A DNA stretch of 64,000 nucleotides from Epinephelus fuscoguttatus. Lineage: Eukaryota > Chordata > Actinopteri > Perciformes > Serranidae. Positions 62,906 to 64,000 of this stretch are shown piece by piece. Both the position numbers and the translations under genes were made by a program. The stretch spans positions 17,981,379 to 18,045,378 of the forward strand of contig NC_064771.1 in assembly GCF_011397635.1 (NCBI RefSeq), written 5' to 3'. The notes beneath the pieces were generated by a model, which was given only the letters and a program-made list of their open reading frames with translations, was not told where the DNA came from and did no database searches. The first letter of the stretch is position 1; each line of letters begins with the position of its first letter.

Positions 62906-63981
62906 CTCACTTCGTCACCTCCTTATCAATAAACACATTGGAAAAATCACTGACACTGCTAATCTGCTTTTTAATCTTGTGACGTTATGCCACCCACAAC
63001 AACAGTGTATATGTTTAAAAGAACAATAGGTAATTTTCTCTCTTAAAAAAGGCAAAACTCAAGGTCCACCTTTTATCTTACTCCTGAGCTTTCAACTGTA
63101 TGTCACAGTCTTCCTCAGCAGACTGAATTTGCAGAGGAAGACCATGAAAGCCAACTAAGTTAAAATAGCCGTTTGTCAAATGACAGGAATTCATATTTGA
63201 GGAGTTTCACATTGCATCAACACTAATACACTATCACTAGCATCTTGTACCCATATTCATAATGCATTCATCTTATCATTGTTCCTCTATATGTTAATTT
63301 TGTATTATGGAAATAGGAAATTATGCAGATCTTTCAGTGTCCGTTTAGCTCTGAAATGCCTTACTGCCTCATCATCTTCTAAATAAAGCACTACCTTTTC
63401 GTTTCATGCGGTTTCCTTTGAGTAGGCGTACGGTTTCTCAGCTCTGTGTTACAACTTCCTGGCAAACTTAGGTCAGTTTGAAACCACCACAATCCATAAT
63501 ACGTGTTAAGTATTTATTAACTCCATTCTCTCCTGTCTGTCTTTCAGCTGGGAAAGGCTACCACTTGAGCAAACACGTCTTGACCCCTGTGTCGGAACCT
63601 GTCGATTACAAAGACATCAGCTTCAATGACGCCCACGCGAAGATCCACAACGTCATGCGGACGACACTTGGCATCATAAAGAGGCGTTTTAGGTGTCTGA
63701 TGCAACTCGGTTTTGCCCAAGAAGGCTCTATGGACAAAAAATCAAACATTATCAAGGCGTGCTGTGTGCTGCACAACATTGCCAAGAAGTTCTCTGTCCC
63801 TCCCCCACCTGCAGCTGGTAGAATTGAGCCCCTGCATCCAGGCAAGCAGCGCTCAGCGCCCGTGGAGAGCAACCCGGAGGCCCTGTTGGCCAGACAGGAG
63901 CTCATCAATAAGTTCTTCTCCAGGGCCCCCAAAAACCAGGAGCCACAGAGTAAAGACATCACAGAGGACGAGGATGTGTGA
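60472..63981 (+). CDS. HARBI1-like protein derived from a PIF/Harbinger transposase (two exons, complete)
   Basis: Exons 60472-61171 and 63548-63981 join in phase (donor GTAAGA, acceptor TTTCAG) to encode 377 aa; human HARBI1 is 349. A helix-turn-helix region (ADISQRVSRNQTDCFAIIS, about 94-112) precedes a DDE-nuclease-type domain. Colinearity with HARBI1 is clear: LCGIPNVLGVV, the GS motif, GKGYHLSKHVLTP, NDAHAKIHNV, RRFRCL and IIKACCVLHNI. However, the catalytic D position reads A (A156 in GVVAPAH), the second D reads E (E209 in GSTFE), and the final E reads R (R271). It probably no longer cuts DNA. An intact frame across an intron, with no flanking terminal repeats, argues for a host gene. 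The usual job of HARBI1 relatives, working with a Myb/SANT partner, is not shown here. Confidence 0.88.
61232..62826. mobile_element. Foldback MITE split by a LINE insertion, in the HARBI1-like intron
   Basis: Left end AAAGGGATGCTTCACCCACT then AAATGACCATCTTT; right end, inverted, AAAGGAACACTTCACCCACA. The inner arms share the phrase around CTCATGCCTCCATGGGAAAC / GTGGAGGTATGCAAGAAAAA. A LINE piece at 61826-62290 lies between them. Confidence 0.6.
61826..62290 (-). mobile_element. LINE reverse-transcriptase C-terminal fragment
   Basis: Read on the minus strand it contains QLRWFGHLIRMPPGRLLR and, in another frame, EGARSRTAAPARRKG-type sequence. This is the conserved end of a fish non-LTR retrotransposon (the RWFGH..RMP motif). 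It is frameshifted and lacks the reverse-transcriptase core. The clade is not assigned. Confidence 0.65.
62864..62904. repeat. (CA)n microsatellite
   Basis: An uninterrupted CA run following a C-rich string. Confidence 0.95.
62905..63547 (+). other. 3' part of the HARBI1-like intron, no recognisable element
   Basis: No exon or named repeat. It ends in the pyrimidine-rich acceptor TCTCCTGTCTGTCTTTCAG. Confidence 0.5.
63548..63981 (+). CDS. HARBI1-like gene, coding exon 2
   Basis: 434 nt starting AGKGYHLSKHVLTPVSEP after acceptor TTTCAG and ending with an acidic tail EDEDV and TGA at 63979-63981. Confidence 0.88.
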
Positions 63982-64000
63982 GCAGAGTGGGTGTGTAGGA

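Overview
This is nuclear DNA from a vertebrate, almost certainly a teleost fish and probably a spiny-rayed (percomorph) one. Genes are split by GT-AG introns, and their protein sequences are vertebrate-like. The DNA between genes is dense with CA/GA microsatellites and with transposon families that I recognise from teleosts: tRNA-derived SINEs, hAT-type and TTAA-type MITEs, a Tc1-type element and LINE tails. I cannot name the species.

Layout. From 1 to 28.8 kb, on the minus strand, lies the 5' part of a Kv3 potassium-channel gene (kcnc3, Kv3.3 type). Coding exon 1 is at 28191-28811 and exon 2 at 636-1617, and the 3' exons lie beyond the left edge. The 26.6-kb intron between them is full of mobile elements, several with intact target-site duplications. 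From 28.8 to 37.2 kb is non-coding sequence upstream of kcnc3, unusually rich in purine/pyrimidine strings and dinucleotide repeats. From 37.2 to 49.5 kb there is no gene I can support, only transposons. These include a 577-bp inverted-repeat element that carries a piece of a RecQ-like helicase, an L1-like fragment, SINEs and an unclassified dispersed repeat.

From 49.6 to 57 kb two housekeeping genes stand head to head. rexo4 (DEDDh RNA exonuclease) is on the minus strand with eight coding exons and reads through completely (428 aa). pigp (GPI-GlcNAc transferase subunit P) is on the plus strand with four coding exons (129 aa). They share an intergenic space of about 0.9 kb that probably acts as a bidirectional promoter. 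From 57 to 60.3 kb are a deleted Tc1-like transposon and a SINE. From 60.5 to 64.0 kb is a complete two-exon gene for a PIF/Harbinger transposase-derived protein (377 aa, HARBI1-like) in which none of the three catalytic acidic positions keeps its original residue.

The genes have unrelated jobs (neuronal excitability, RNA processing, GPI-anchor synthesis, a domesticated transposase), so their neighbourhood is chromosomal synteny and not an operon. The most notable signals are the helicase-carrying element at 38.04-38.63 kb, the catalytically altered Harbinger-derived gene, nested MITEs at 3.8-5.1 kb, and a tandemly amplified MITE end beside a splice acceptor of rexo4. All exon limits were read by eye from splice signals and reading-frame continuity; family names for repeats rest on memory of teleost repeats and were not searched.
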